NCBI GenBank assembly: GCA_023525975.1
Contig: CM042030.1
Location: forward strand, 32,730,350-32,794,349
Length of the DNA: 64,000 nt
DNA from: Smallanthus sonchifolius
Taxonomy: Eukaryota > Streptophyta > Magnoliopsida > Asterales > Asteraceae
Direction of reading: 5' to 3'
This document shows positions 46,721 to 59,131 of this stretch, piece by piece; the stretch's first letter is position 1; each line of letters begins with the position of its first letter. The notes beneath the pieces were generated by a model. It searched no databases. It was not told the origin of the DNA and was given only the letters and a program-made list of their open reading frames with translations. The translations under genes and the position numbers were made by a program.

Positions 46721-47203
46721 TCAGATTATTTTTATCAGAATTATAATTTTTATATTTTAATCAGTAAATGTTTCAGATTTTATAAAAATATGTGCTCTGT
46801 ATTTAAAAATGGATTTAAAGTTTAATCTTGGCATAAATATGATTTATTGAAAAGTTTATAAAAATTAAATTTATACTTATTTAAAATGAGGTTTTAAATA
46901 ATTAAGTTACAAAATTTATTTATACTTAATTACAATTAATATTTACATTATTTCATAAACTATAATTATATATTTATTTATTTATTCAATTCAAACCTAA
47001 TCAAATTACTTCAAACATATTTTACTTCAAACTCTATATATTTTATACAAATCAATAGTTTTATACACAAATTCAACTTTCACTTTAGACCTAAACTTTG
47101 TACATCTATTTAATTCTATACGCATTACTCGATAGGTTAAATTGTACGTTCCAAGGATCATAATTGCTATCTATAATCTGTGTTAGCTACATCTTCATAT
47201 CAA

Positions 47204-47661
47204 GTGAGTATTCACAACCCCTTTTTACTCTTTTACACTTTTGGGGTGGAACATGAACTTTATACACATTACACATTTCATATTTATATTTACTCAAACA
47301 ACACAAGTGCAAAATCCTACTTACATACATGTGTGCAAAATTTGAGCTTTGTGCCCGAGTGCTAGTTGTGCTAGTCATTGTGAGAACTATGTGCAATCAT
47401 TAACTATACAAGCCGACGGTTTTCAATGATAGATCTATTGAGTCTGACAAACCCATCCAAGTGGAGGTGATTGATACCGACAACACAATTTGCATACTAG
47501 TTACTAAGGTTTGATTGTACTTGATTACACAATAGCAGCTCCCCATAAATGCCTTATTTTTCATGTCTTGTAAAGGATTTGTTCTCAACTATATGCTATC
47601 TATATACAACTGTGTTATACTCACCAACTTTTTAGTTGACTTTATTTTATTCATGTTTTAG
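47204..47661 (+). other. Candidate intron inside F LTR (458 nt)
   Basis: Donor ATCAA|GTGAGTATT and acceptor TTCATGTTTTAG|GCC, with ACTCACCAAC and AGTTGAC (branch-like TTGAC) ~20 nt before. The 3' LTR copy (54936-55394) has the stronger TTTCAG. H shares it at 460 nt. Confidence 0.5.
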
Positions 47662-47896
47662 GCCCTAATATGTGAGAATGATTCAAGACGTGCTCAACAT
47701 AGGATTTGGACTTAGTAATATTAAATCAAGAAGTTTATGAATTGTTTACTGTTCTTTGTTTGGATTTTGGTTTGTACTTGGATTATGTGAAATGGAAATT
47801 TGACTTTAATATATTTCAATTTAGTCAACCTTGTGCTATGAACAGTCTTACATGTCCCGCCCCGATGATTCCGCCATCGGTCGGGGTGTGACAGAT

Positions 47897-47909
47897 TGGT
47901 ATCAGAGCC
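47897..47909 (+). promoter_or_regulatory. Primer-binding site of F
   Basis: TGGTATCAGAGCC, three bases after the LTR; initiator Met-tRNA type. Confidence 0.93.
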
Positions 47910-48613
47910 TTGGTTATAGGGATTTAGGTTATTAGACATCTTGACCTAGACTATAACTTTAGGACACCCACTTATACTATGCTTCATGATTTTGTGCTAT
48001 GTGTTACATGCTATGTGCTACATGCTTACCATGATAAATTGTTATTATATTTGATACCTTACTTGTTAGAAATTCATGACTTATTAGGATCTTCTTAAAT
48101 AATAATTTAATAAATAATATCCTTTCCTATATTCTAAAACCTCATAATATTTCTATCTTCTTTTCTATCTTTATCTTTCTTAGCATTTGGAAAATTCTTG
48201 AAGCAAAAAAAAAAAAAAAAAAAAAAAAATCTTTAAAAATTATTATTTCTTCGTTAAGGTTTTTAAACTTGTTAAATTATTTGAGGACACGTGCAATCTG
48301 GAAGGGTGACACCTGTATTTTGGGTTTTCTGTCTAGGAAAGCATTTCGCATAAATCCCAATCAACCGAGGGACCCGTATGCTTTCCTGGGAATTCCCGAG
48401 ATGAGTGTTTACTTATAGGCTAAAGCATGTCTCCTTGAAAATTATATGAGTTTAAATTAACCTTAATGTGCCTTAGTATTCAAGTGATTTTATCACTTTT
48501 GAGTACAATCCAAACTATGAATATCTATCTTTTATTTGGTTTTCTCATTCTATTAAATCCTAGCAATTCTCATAAGTTCTTACAATCTTTCTTGTCTTGT
48601 GAAAATCTGTAGA
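47910..48613 (+). other. Leader of F with conserved hairpin and poly(A) run
   Basis: Noncoding. It contains a run of about 27 A near 48205-48230 and a stem AGGAAAGCAT (48335-48344) / ATGCTTTCCT (48378-48387), followed by GGGAATTCCC. The same stem is in A and, with changed but paired bases, in H. Confidence 0.65.
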
Positions 48614-49750
48614 ATGCCTCCTCGTCGTGCTCCCGCCGCCAACGCCAACTCCGACATTGCTGCTATTCTTACCCAATTGGTGACACAACTCACCCAAGCC
48701 AATGGTGCCACTAATGGCAATGGTGGAAATGGAAGCAATAGTGGTAATAATGGTGGTAATGGTGGAAATGGTGGAAATAATCCATCTCAATGCACCTTCA
48801 AACACTTCAATTCGTGCAATCCCCTAAAGTTTTATGGAACCGAAGGAGCTACTGGACTCCTTCAATGGTTTGAAAGTATTGAGAATACCTTTCTCAATAG
48901 TGACTGTCCCGACAACCTCCGCGTTCGTCATGCCACAAGTGTCCTCCAAAAGCGGGCACTTACTTGGTGGAATGGGGAGAAAAGGAATAGGGGTGTTGAT
49001 GTAGCTATGGCCTTACCTTGGGATGAGGTCAAAAGGCTTATGACCGAGGAATTCTGTCCTCGAAATGAAGTGAAGAAGTTAGAGGCCGAATTTTGGGATC
49101 TTGCCCAAGATAGTGGGGAAAACTTAGCATATACAACTCGGTTCCATGAGTTGAGTCTTCTTGTGCCCCACATGGTCACTCCTTTAGCCCGTTGTATCGA
49201 AAAGTATATTGGTGGGCTACCAAGACAAATTCAAGATACTGTCTTAGGTAGAAATCCTGCTACTTTGGAAGATGCCATCCGCATGTCTGCTACCCTAACT
49301 GATAATCATGTGAAAGCTGGGACTCTTACCAAAAAGGGTTCTAAGAAAGTTGCTGAAACCGTAACCCCTCCTGCCCACAACAAAGAAGCCACAACTGAAT
49401 CCTCTCGCAATAACAAAAAGAGGAAAGTTAGAAACTTTGCTGTGGTTACTCCTGCGGTGCCCGCTAATCAAGTTGCACCCGTAGTTCAAGCACCGGCTAA
49501 AAAGCCATATGTTGGGATTTATCCTCTTTGTGCCACCTGCAATTTTAATCATCCTCAAAATATCCCATGTCGCCTTTGCACTCATTGTGGGATATATGGC
49601 CACACTATCAATATTTGTAGGGCCAAAGCTTTTGAGGGTCAAGTCAATCCACCGAACCAACCCAACCCGCGAGTGGCTAATCAAGGTGCTCCCGCCATTG
49701 CTAATAGGCGTGCTTGCTATGAGTGTGGAGACCCGAAACCACTTTCGTAA
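48614..49750 (+). pseudogene. Element F gag (Ty3), ends early by frameshift
   Basis: Capsid/nucleocapsid. ATG at 48614 (MPPRRAPAANANSD). Asn/Gly-rich stretch (residues ~40-58), CTFKHFNSCNP, RALTWWNGEKRNRG, FCPRNEVKKLEAEFWDLAQD, YIGGLPRQIQ, then cysteine-rich CATCNFNHPQNIPCRLCTHC and the knuckle CYECGDP. One extra base at about 49732-49738 throws the frame inside the knuckle, giving TAA at 49748-49750. The remaining knuckle residues (HFRNLC) continue in the pol frame. No stop is expected here in the ancestor, since A reads through as one polyprotein. Confidence 0.93.
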
Positions 49751-52700
49751 TCTATGTCCAAGACTTGCAAATGCTAGACAAAGTGGAGCTCGTGGGCGTG
49801 CGTTCAACATAAACGCCAACGAAGCTCAAGCCAACAACGACGTGGTTAATGGTACGTTCCTTGTTAATAGTCAATATGCCTCCATTTTGTTCGATACCGG
49901 TGCCGATAAAAGTTTTGTGTCACTTAATTTTGAGCCTTTACTTGCAAAGACACGATCCCAATTAGAGAAAACCTTCACCGTTGAAATAGCAAATGGTGAC
50001 TCCCTTACAATTGAGTCTATCATCTATGATTGCTCCTTAGAACTTAATGATCATGCATTCCCAATCAACCTTGTTCCAATGCCACTAGGAAGCTTTGATA
50101 TTATCATAGGTATGGATTGGCTATCAAATCATCATGCCGAAGTCATTTGCTTTGAAAAGTGTATTCGAATTCCGCTACCATCGGGAGAAACCTTAAGGGT
50201 TTTTGGTGAAAAGCCTTGCAAGGGTCTTAAATTGATGTCTTGTACTACCGCTCAAAAGTACATACGAAAGAAGTACATCGCCTTCCTATCTCATATTGTT
50301 CAAAAGGACGTCAAGGAGAAGAGTATTCAAGACATTCCTATCATTAGGGATTTTCCCGAAGTGTTTCCTAAAGATTTATCCGGTCTTCCTCCTGTTCGTC
50401 AAGTAGAGTTCCGTATTGATCTTATGCCCGGAGCTAACCCCGTTGCTAGAGCTCCTTATCGTCTTGCACCTTCCGAAATGCAAGAGCTCGCAAGTCAACT
50501 TCAAGAACTCTCCGACAAAGGTTTCATTCGCCCGAGTCATTCACCGTGGGGTGCACCCGTCTTATTTGTTAAAAAGAAGGATGGATCATTCCGTATGTGT
50601 ATTGACTACCGCGAACTCAATAAGCTTACTATCAAGAATCGTTATCCTTTGCCTAGAATCGATGATCTCTTTGATCAACTCCAAGGTTCTACTTGCTTCT
50701 CGAAGATTGATCTTCGATCTGGTTATCATCAGCTCCGTGTTCAAGAAGATGACATTCCTAAGACTGCTTTTCGAACAAGGTATGGTCATTACGAGTTCAT
50801 GGTTATGCCTTTCGGGTTAACCAATGCACCCGCAGTTTTCATGGATCTCATGAACCGTGTGTGCAAACCATACCTTGATAAATTCGTGATCGTTTTCATT
50901 GACGATATCTTAATCTATTCCAAGACTAAAGCCGACCATGAAGAACACCTTAGATTGGTTTTGGACCTTTTAAAGAAAGAACAACTATATGCCAAGTTCT
51001 CCAAATGTGAATTTTGGTTAAAAGAAGTTCAATTTCTTGGTCACATCGTCAACGACAAGGGTATTCATGTTGATCCTGCTAAGATTGAAACGGTTAAGAA
51101 TTGGAATGCCCCGAAGACTCCTACCGAAGTTCATTCATTTCTTGGTCTTGCGGGTTATTATCGTCGTTTCATCTCAAACTTCTCAAAGATTGCTGTCCCT
51201 CTTACCGCTTTGACCCATAAGGGTAAAACTTATGAGTGGGGACCGAAACAAGAAGAAGCTTTCCAAACTCTTAAGCATAAGTTGTGCAATGCTCCCATTT
51301 TGACTCTCCCCGATGGAAATGATGATTTAGTTGTCTATTGTGATGCTTCTAACCAAGGTCTTGGTTGTGTCCTCATGCAACGAGGAAAAGTAATCGCTTA
51401 TGCATCAAGACAACTCAAAATTCATGAAAAGAATTATACGACGGACGATCTCGAGTTGGGTGCGGTCGTATTCGCGTTAAAGATTTGGAGACATTACCTA
51501 TATGGCACGAAATGTGTGGTATTCACCGACCATAAAAGTCTTCAACATATCTTCAACCAAAAAGAGCTCAATATGAGGCAACGACGTTGGGTCGAACTCC
51601 TTAACGACTACGGCTGCGAGATTCGTTACCATCCCGGCAAAGCGAATGTTGTAGCCGATGCCTTGAGTCGAAAGGACCATGTTATGCTTCATTGTGCCCG
51701 TATTCAAACCGATATTCAAACCCGTATCTTAGAAGCTCAACACGTCTCGGTAACCGAGGATAACATGTATGAAGAAATGTCGTGTGGTGTTGACCTTCTT
51801 CTTGAATCAAAACCCAATGGCTTACTATATTACTTAAACCGTATTTGGGTTCCCGATCGCGATGATCTACGTGCATTTCTCATGAACCAGGCTCATAAGA
51901 CTCGTTATTCTATTCATCCTGGTGCGGATAAAATGTACCAAGATCTTCGCCAACTTTATTGGTGGCCCGGTATGAAGAAAGACATTGCTCTTTATGTGGC
52001 CAAATGCTTAACTTGCTCCAAAGTCAAAGCCGAACATCAACGTCCTTCTGGTTTACTCGAACAACCAGAAATTCCCGTGTGGAAATGGGAGAATTTAGCT
52101 ATGGATTTCGTTACCAAGCTCCCTCGCACCTCGAGTGGTTATGATAGTATTTGGGTGATCATTGATCGACTCACCAAATCTGCCCACTTCTTGCCTATTC
52201 GTGAAGACTTCAAAGTGGAGAAACTAGCCCGAATTTACATTGGTGAAATTGTGAGCCGTCATGGTGTTCCCTTGAACATAATATCCGATAGAGACGCACG
52301 GTTCACTTCTCGATTTTGGCAATCTCTCCAAAAGGCTCTTGGTACTCGATTGGATTTGAGCACGGCTTACCATCCGCAAACTGATGGTCAAACCGAGCGA
52401 ACAATCCAAACTCTTGAAGACATGCTTAGAGCTTGTGTAATCGATTTTGGTGGCAATTGGGATTCGCATTTATCCCTTATTGAGTTTTCTTACAACAATA
52501 GCTACCACACAAGTATCAACATGGCTCCATTCGAAGCTCTCTATGGTCGCAAGTGTCGTTCTCCTATCTGTTGGAGTGAGATTGGTGAAGCACAAATCAC
52601 TGGTCCCGAGTTAATTCAAAAAACATCCGACAAGATTATTCAAATCCGTGACAATATTCGAGTAGCGAGGAGTCGGCAAAAGAGTTATGCCGACAAACGT

Positions 52701-53162
52701 CGAAAACCCTTGGAATTCCAAGTCGGTGATCTTGTTCTTCTTAAGGTGTCTCCTTGGAAGGGTGTGGTCCGTTTTGGAAAGAAAGGCAAGTTAGCACCTC
52801 GTTATGTTGGTCCATTCAAGATCCTTGAAAGGATTGGGAAAGTGGCTTACAAGCTCGAGTTACCTCCATCTCTTGGCAATGTACATCCTACATTTCATAT
52901 ATCTAATCTGAAGAAGTGTCTCGCCGATGAAAATCTCCATATACCGCTCGACGACGTGCGCATTGATGAAACGATGCACTTCGTTGAGAAACCGGTAGAA
53001 ATTATGGATCGTGAAGTCAAGCAGCTCAAGCGAAGTCGCATTCCTATCGTTAAAGTTCGTTGAGAATCTAAGCGTGGTCCTGAGTTCACATGGGAACGAG
53101 AAGACCAAATGAAGCTCAAGTACCCTTATCTTTTTACTAATAATGTTGTTTCCTCTAGCTAA
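49735..53162 (+). pseudogene. Element F pol (Ty3): protease, RT, RNase H, integrase, chromodomain-like tail
   Basis: Continues Gag in the shifted frame. Protease LFDTGADKSF (~49890), EVFPKDLSGLPP, RT with FIDDILIYS (~50897), RNase H CDASNQGLGC (~51335), HHCC zinc region HPGADKMYQDL to CLTCSKVK (~51920-52030), integrase core MDFVTKLPR (~52100), SDRDARFTSRFW (~52285) and DGQTERTIQTLEDM (~52383). Then GPFKILERIGKVAYKLE, TFHISNLKKC and a chromodomain-like end. TGA at 53061-53063 replaces the Trp expected from E and family usage; the frame then runs to TAA at 53160-53162. All catalytic motifs are intact. Confidence 0.95.
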
Positions 53163-53185
53163 ATTTCGGGACGAAATTCTCTCAA

Positions 53186-53196
53186 CATGGGGAGAC
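53186..53196 (+). promoter_or_regulatory. Polypurine tract of F
   Basis: CATGGGGAGAC directly before the LTR start TGTAAC; the same context, AATTTCGGGACGAAATTCTC upstream, is found in H. Confidence 0.88.
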
Positions 53197-55626
53197 TGTA
53201 ACATTTCTGATTTTAGTATTCCTATTTCAATTCAATGTAATGCAATTTCAAGTTCTATACTCGTGCAATGTCTCATTATTTTCTCGCCGTAAATTTAATG
53301 CAATAATTCTATACAAATTCGCAAGTATTACTCGGTTATATACATTTAGACGCCATACAAGAAACTATTTTATACAAACTTATCAAATCTGAAAAGTCAA
53401 GGACTAAAGTCGAAAAAAATGTCATCAAACCCTAGTCTAGCACGGTCGTGCTTCGTCCTAGTACGGTCGCGCCAAGTGCTTTGGCACGGTCGCGCGACCT
53501 GCTTTGGAACGATCGCGCCCGGTGCCTAGGCACGGTCGCACCTATTTTGGCACGGTCGCGCCTGCGTAACAGTCGAAACGTAAATGAGATTTCAAAACGC
53601 TCGATCGTTCGAATTCAAACCCGATTTACGTTATACCTTCGTTATCAAAGAAAATATCTTGGTCAATCGCAACTATTACCATCAAAATACAAAACTCTTC
53701 TCTAGAAACCGTCGATCATTCTCTTAAAACTCAAATCCCTCATTTCGATCAAATTTCTCCCAAGCAGTCAAGGAATCCTTTTCAGCAATCTCTTCTGTTA
53801 TTATTGGACTCTCTGGACTAGACGGAATTGCAGCCGAAGTCGCCGGAAGTCATTTTCTCCGTCGCCGGAACTCCGTTCTACCGTTCTTCATCGATTCAAT
53901 ACGATTTCGGGTAAGTATACTCTCCATATCATTCGTTTCAGTATCATCATCAAAAGCCCCCTATTAATCTGGGCTTTCATTACAGAAATCGTTCGAATCA
54001 GAATTGTTATTTTAAATAAAAAGGATTTAATCGATTCCACTCTTAAACACGATGTTCATGCAATTAATTTATATTATTAGACTCGTAATATCTCTTTAAT
54101 CGAAAGCCCTATCAAATCCAGTGTTTAAAATACAAGAAATTGTCAATTCGTGTCTGATTTGGAAGAGACACGGTCGCGCTAACCATCTAGCGCGGCCGTG
54201 CCTCATTTAGCACGGTCGTGCCGATTAGCAGCGCGGTCGTGTCCTCCTGTCCAGACCTTGTCATGCCCTCTGGGCTAGTCTCTGTTGTGTCTAAAGATCA
54301 TAGACACGATCGTGCCTGGTCAAGGCACGGTCGTGCCTGTTGTCTTGTCTAGATTGTGCTCCTGTTGATCAACCCGGTCGCGCCCCGACTAGCGCGGTCG
54401 CGCCCGTGGCTTGAGCACGATCGTGCCCTTCCGAGGCACGGTCGTGCTAGACTCAGATTATTTTTATCAGAATTATAATTTTTATATTTTAATCAGTAAA
54501 TGTTTCAGATTTTATAAAAATATGTGCTCTGTATTTAAAAATGGATTTAAAGTTTAATCTTGGCATAAATATGATTTATTGAAAAGTTTATAAAAATTAA
54601 ATTTATACTTATTTAAAATGAGGTTTTAAATAATTAAGTTACAAAATTTATTTATACTTAATTACAATTAATATTTACATTATTTCATAAACTATAATTA
54701 TATATTTATTTATTTATTCAATTCAAACCTAATCAAATTACTTTAAACATATTTTACTTCAAACTCTATATATTTTATACAAATCAATAGTTTTATACAC
54801 AAATTCAACTTTCACTTTAGACCTAAACTTTGTACATCTATTTAATTCTATACGCATTACTCGATAGGTTAAATTGTACGTTCCAAGGATCATAATTGCT
54901 ATCTATAATCTGTGTTAGCTACATCTTCATATCAAGTGAGTATTCACAACCCCTTTTTACTCTTTTACACTTTTGGGGTGGAACATGAACTTTATACACA
55001 TTACACATTTCACATTTTATATTTACTCAAACAACACAAGTGCAAAATCCTACTTACATACATGTGTGCAAAATTTGAGCTTTGTGCCCGAGTGCTAGTT
55101 GTGCTAGTCTTTGTGAAAACTATGTGCAATCATTAACTATACAAGCCGACAGTTTTCAATGATAGATCTATTGAGTCTGACAAACCCATCCAAGTGGAGG
55201 TGATTGATACCGACAACACAATTTGCATACTAGTTACTAAGGTTTGATTGTACTTGATTACACAATAGCAGCTCCCCATAAATGCCTTATTTTTCATGTC
55301 TTGTAAAGGATTTGTTCTCAACTATATGCTATCTATATACAACTGTGTTATACTCACCAACTTTTTAGTTGACTTTATTTTATTCATGTTTCAGGCCCTA
55401 ATATGTGAGAATGATTCAAGACGTGCTCAACATAGGATTTGGACTTAGTAATATTAAATCAAGAAGTTTATGAATTGTTTACTGTTCTTTGTTTGGATTT
55501 TGGTTTGTACTTGGATTATGTGAAATGGAAATTTGAATTTAATATATTTCAATTTAGTCAACCTTGTGCTATGAACAGTCTTACATGTCCCGCCCCGATG
55601 ATTCCGCCATCGGTCGGGGTGTGACA
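53197..55626 (+). repeat. 3' LTR of F (2,430 bp)
   Basis: Nearly identical to the 5' LTR, with some fifteen to twenty differences by eye (for example CTCAGTTA/CTCGGTTA and GGAAGCCAT/GGAAGTCAT), many of them transitions at CG. Ends GTGTGACA followed by CTGTC. Confidence 0.95.
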
Positions 55627-55887
55627 CTGTCATCTCGTTAAAAAAATGAATTTTTTGAAAGAGTTGTTCTTGCGCACTTAGCAAGTACGCAAGAAGCAAT
55701 TCCTGCGTACTTGTTAAGTACGCAAGAGGAAAAGCCTGCGCACTTGCTAAGTGCGCAGGACCAACACTTAGAAAATTTTCAAGTCTGAAATTTTTGTTCA
55801 TAGTGTACCTACTATACCGTGTCATGTTTGTTCATTTCCAATAATATACGTTGTTCTGATTATGTTTTCTGTGTGTTTCTGCATACT
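55627..55887 (+). other. Spacer of C (resumed) with palindrome array
   Basis: After F's target duplication, three palindromes at about 55671-55762: GCGCACTTA/AAGTACGC (mixed arms), GCGTACTTG/AAGTACGC and GCGCACTTG/AAGTGCGC. They lie ~130 bases before the extra ORF, as in B. Confidence 0.8.
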
Positions 55888-58800
55888 ATGGCTCGGGCAT
55901 TCACTAACGAATTCAACTTGTTAGCGAATACTCAACCTGAGTGGAAAGGGGCAGCTTTGCAATATCGGGAGATCGTTGATTTTCTGAACCGATCAAGAAT
56001 AAGTTATGCAATCTCAGCTGACCCAACAGTCTCAAGACCTTACTTGGAGCAATTCTGGGAGACGGCAGAGCACGACTGCACGGTATCCCCTAATGTCATA
56101 AGGGCTACCGTTGATGGTCGGGCTATTGCTTTCTCTTAGGATACAATAAGAAGGGTCCTGCAGTTCGGAGACCTCGCTACCGACCCGACATCCTATCCAG
56201 ATTACTACGTGGATGGGTGTTGGAGGCATAGAATGGGATATGTCGGAGCGAGGGACTATGCTTCTTTCAAGAAGATGTGGGTATTGGATCAATGGCGGTA
56301 TTTTGCCCACATCATGATCGTGTGCATCTCGTCAAGAAAAGCCGGGAAAGATGCCATGGGTCATGACCTTGCAGCAGCCATGGTGGGCTTGTCTCTTAAT
56401 AGGGCTACAACTTCTCTCGCTACATCTTCAAAGCAATCAATGATCAGATCAATACAGAAGAGAAGTTTAGGTTCCTATTGTACCCGAGGTTTGTGCAACT
56501 CTTGATTGATGATGCATTGCCAAACCTACGTGCTATCGGGGAGAGACTGCAAGTAGAACGGGTGGACAAGAGAGTATTTGCTCAGTTTCTAAAGCCAGGC
56601 AGTGTAGAACCTACCCCTGTGCATACTGAACTCTTTGGCCACCTACTTAATGAAGCATATGTCGCACCAGAAGATTGGAATTGGTATAGTCCCAATTCGG
56701 CACCAGAGATGAGTGATGACTCTGATGAACAACAAGAAGAAGAGAATGAAAGTGATGGAGGTGATGACGAAGGTGGTGATGGTGGTGCTGAGGAATCCGA
56801 TTCAGAAGCAACATAATCAGATTCTTCTGATTCCGATGACGCACCATCCCAGGCACATCCGAGGAAATTGGCACAGGTAACCCTGCCTACGTCGTCTTCT
56901 AAAAGAAAGCGACAAAGCTCGAGCAGCGAATATGAGCCGACCTCTGACTCTGACGCTGCTCTACAAAGACAAAGGCAAGAGAGTGCCAACAAGAAGAGGG
57001 GCGATAGGCAAGGGGTTGCTATCCCCAGGGTTGTAGAGATCCCGACTGTGTAGCAAGTACAAGCTGCGGCTGCCAGTCCAGAGTCAGAATCTACCCCATC
57101 AGCACAACAACTGTACAGAAGGAGGAGAAGCCCACTAGTACAAGGTAATGTGGCAGTCACGGCGGTCACAGAGGAGATTCCTATGACGGTGACCCTCCCT
57201 ACTCCAACCGTCCAGGTGACAGTGACTACTCCACTTCTCACGAAGTCAGTCACCATCACCCCAACCATAACACCCACTCCCATCATTACATCCCCACTCC
57301 CACATCACACCACTGAGCCGTCAGGTCAACCCTTCAACTATGGTGATTTCTCATAAGGGTTTGACTTTGACGCATTCTTCTCCTCCCCCATCTATAATGC
57401 TGAAGCCTCATCATCTAGGCATTCTGATCCGTATGAAGCAAGGATCAATGTCTTAGAGACCCAAGTTGCTGGAATGTTGAAGACCATTCAAAAGTAAAAG
57501 GAGGAGTCTGATGCTCCACAAGCACAGATCAATTCCCTGGCCGATGAAGTTAGGATTCTCCACAGCCAGAGAACAGGGACAAATGAGCAACTGAAGAATG
57601 TTATGGCACAGAACGAGCTGCTAATGAAAACCAATGAAATGCTTCTAGGCCACAGAACTTCACTTGAGCTAAGGATGGATTTACAGACAAAAGAGCACGA
57701 AGCGATGGTCAAATTAGTTGAAGAACTGACCAAGAAGCTTGATGCTCAGGGGGAGAAAGAGAAACAGAAAGAGAAAGAGAAGGAGAAAGAGAAAAAAAAT
57801 AAATCCACTGGTGCTAAGCCTTGTCATCCAGTCGACTTGACTAAGGATGATGATAAAGACAAGGATCCTGAAGCCGGTCCTAGTGGAGGTGAGCACCAAG
57901 CTTTGGCGATTGTGCCCATCTCTTCTATTCCAATGGCTGAGGGGGAGTCTACTCAGCAAGAGGGTGGTGATACCTCTGGTGGTGGTGGTGATAAAGGGAA
58001 GTCAGTGGCTGAAGTACTTAAGGACTTATCTGATGATGAGATCCTATATCTAGAGCCTGACTATTCTAAAGAAGCACAGATCGATGCTCTCTTCAATCTA
58101 GAAGAAGGAGAGATCGACTCTGGTGATGACTGGAATGATGAAGATGAGGACGTGGTAATAGAGATTCCCAAGGGCGACGAGGAAGGAGAGTACGAGTTAG
58201 AGGATGGTGAGATCTTTGAAGTACCATCGCTCGAATCTCTGCTTGAAACAGGCTCAGTTGACATGGCAAGTAATGCTGAAGCTACAACTAAAGCCTCCCC
58301 AGTCGACCCTACACATGTGGACCCTGAGGCACCAAAAGATAAAGACATGCCTTCTGCATCATCTAAGGGTCCAGCTCCCGTGTGGCAAAAGACGTCCATC
58401 ACAGACAAGCACGGAGCTACAGGTATGATCTTGGCTGTTAGGTTCGAGGAGGACAAGCAGTTGTTCGCCATCAAAAGATCTGGGGGGGTTCAATACTTGA
58501 AAACAACCAGTGAGGCGTTCAACTCTTTGCCCAAGTACGACCTTGTGAACCTCGCAAACCGTGACCTGCTGAGTCACTCGAGTCATGCAGTAGCAATGGG
58601 TTTGTGGGTAACACTACAGCGGGAAGCAAGATCAGGGAAATTCGAATACTTCAAGCCTCAAGTGCCCAGAAGTGTCAAGGATAAGCACGCTGTACATCCT
58701 GTGACTAAGAAGCACATAAAGAGATTGGTATACAAGCCAGTGCAATGTGAAACTAAGATTCCCCTGAGCAAGTTACCTCAGGATATTCTTGGTGACATGT

Positions 58801-59072
58801 GGTACTTGTACGTTGATCCAAAAATGGGCGAGGCTGTGGTTATGGGTAAGGGTAAGTCAGCAAGTGGAAACATGATGCCAAAGGAAGTGATCAGGATATT
58901 TGATGAATTCTGCTTAATCAACTTTTCTGTGAACGATCTGGAGGTACTAGCCGACAAGTACTGCATCCACACTGACGAATGGACAAAGCTTCTTTCTGCC
59001 AAATACGGCAAGTTGATCAAGTTCTGTCTTGATTACAAAAAGAAGATGGAAGCTAAGGAACCAGTGCTGTGA
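55888..59072 (+). pseudogene. Element C extra ORF downstream of pol, broken (about 1,060 codons)
   Basis: Function unknown. ATG at 55888 (MARAFTNEFNLL). The N-terminal ~250 residues match B: VDFLNRSR, AISADPTVS, EQFWETAEHD, WRYFAHIMIVCISSRKAGKD, LYPRFVQ, LFGHLLNEAYVAPEDW. An acidic Asp/Glu/Gly stretch and a KRKR-type basic patch follow (56890), then coiled-coil (ARINVLETQV ... LTKKLDAQGE, 57440-57760), a Lys/Glu run, a second acidic region, and a C-terminal ~220-residue domain (from APVWQKTSIT, 58374) with YLYVDPKMGEAVVMG that B lacks. Breaks: TAG 56137, frameshift near 56400, then stops at 56814, 57051, 57354 and 57495 in an otherwise single frame. No clear membrane segment. Confidence 0.78.
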
Positions 59073-59120
59073 AGACTGAAGATTGAAGACTGAAGACGAT
59101 GAAGATCCCGAGCTGTTGTC

Positions 59121-59131
59121 AAGGGGGAGTT
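59121..59131 (+). promoter_or_regulatory. Polypurine tract of C
   Basis: AAGGGGGAGTT immediately before the LTR start TGTTGATG, about 50 bases after the extra ORF stop. Confidence 0.88.

Larger units (their letters stand above)
45466..47893 (+). repeat. 5' LTR of F (2,428 bp)
   Basis: TGTAACATTTC...GGGGTGTGACA. Two clusters of GCACGRTCGYGCC palindromes (45708-45835 and 46430-46720, about 16 copies). AT-rich centre (46740-47120). Intron-like pair 47204-47661. The last ~250 bases resemble H and A. Confidence 0.95.
45466..55626 (+). mobile_element. Element F: nearly intact Ty3/gypsy (chromovirus-type) retrotransposon
   Basis: LTRs at 45466-47893 and 53197-55626, about 99% alike by eye; target duplication CTGTC at 45461-45465 and 55627-55631. 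Primer site, leader, gag-pol and polypurine tract are all present. Only two coding lesions are seen. It sits in the spacer of C. Confidence 0.96.

Noticed and set aside
56582..57286. 234-residue antisense ORF
   Set aside because: Shadow of the extra ORF of C on the opposite strand; Ser/Cys/Val-rich low complexity, with no start context or homologue.
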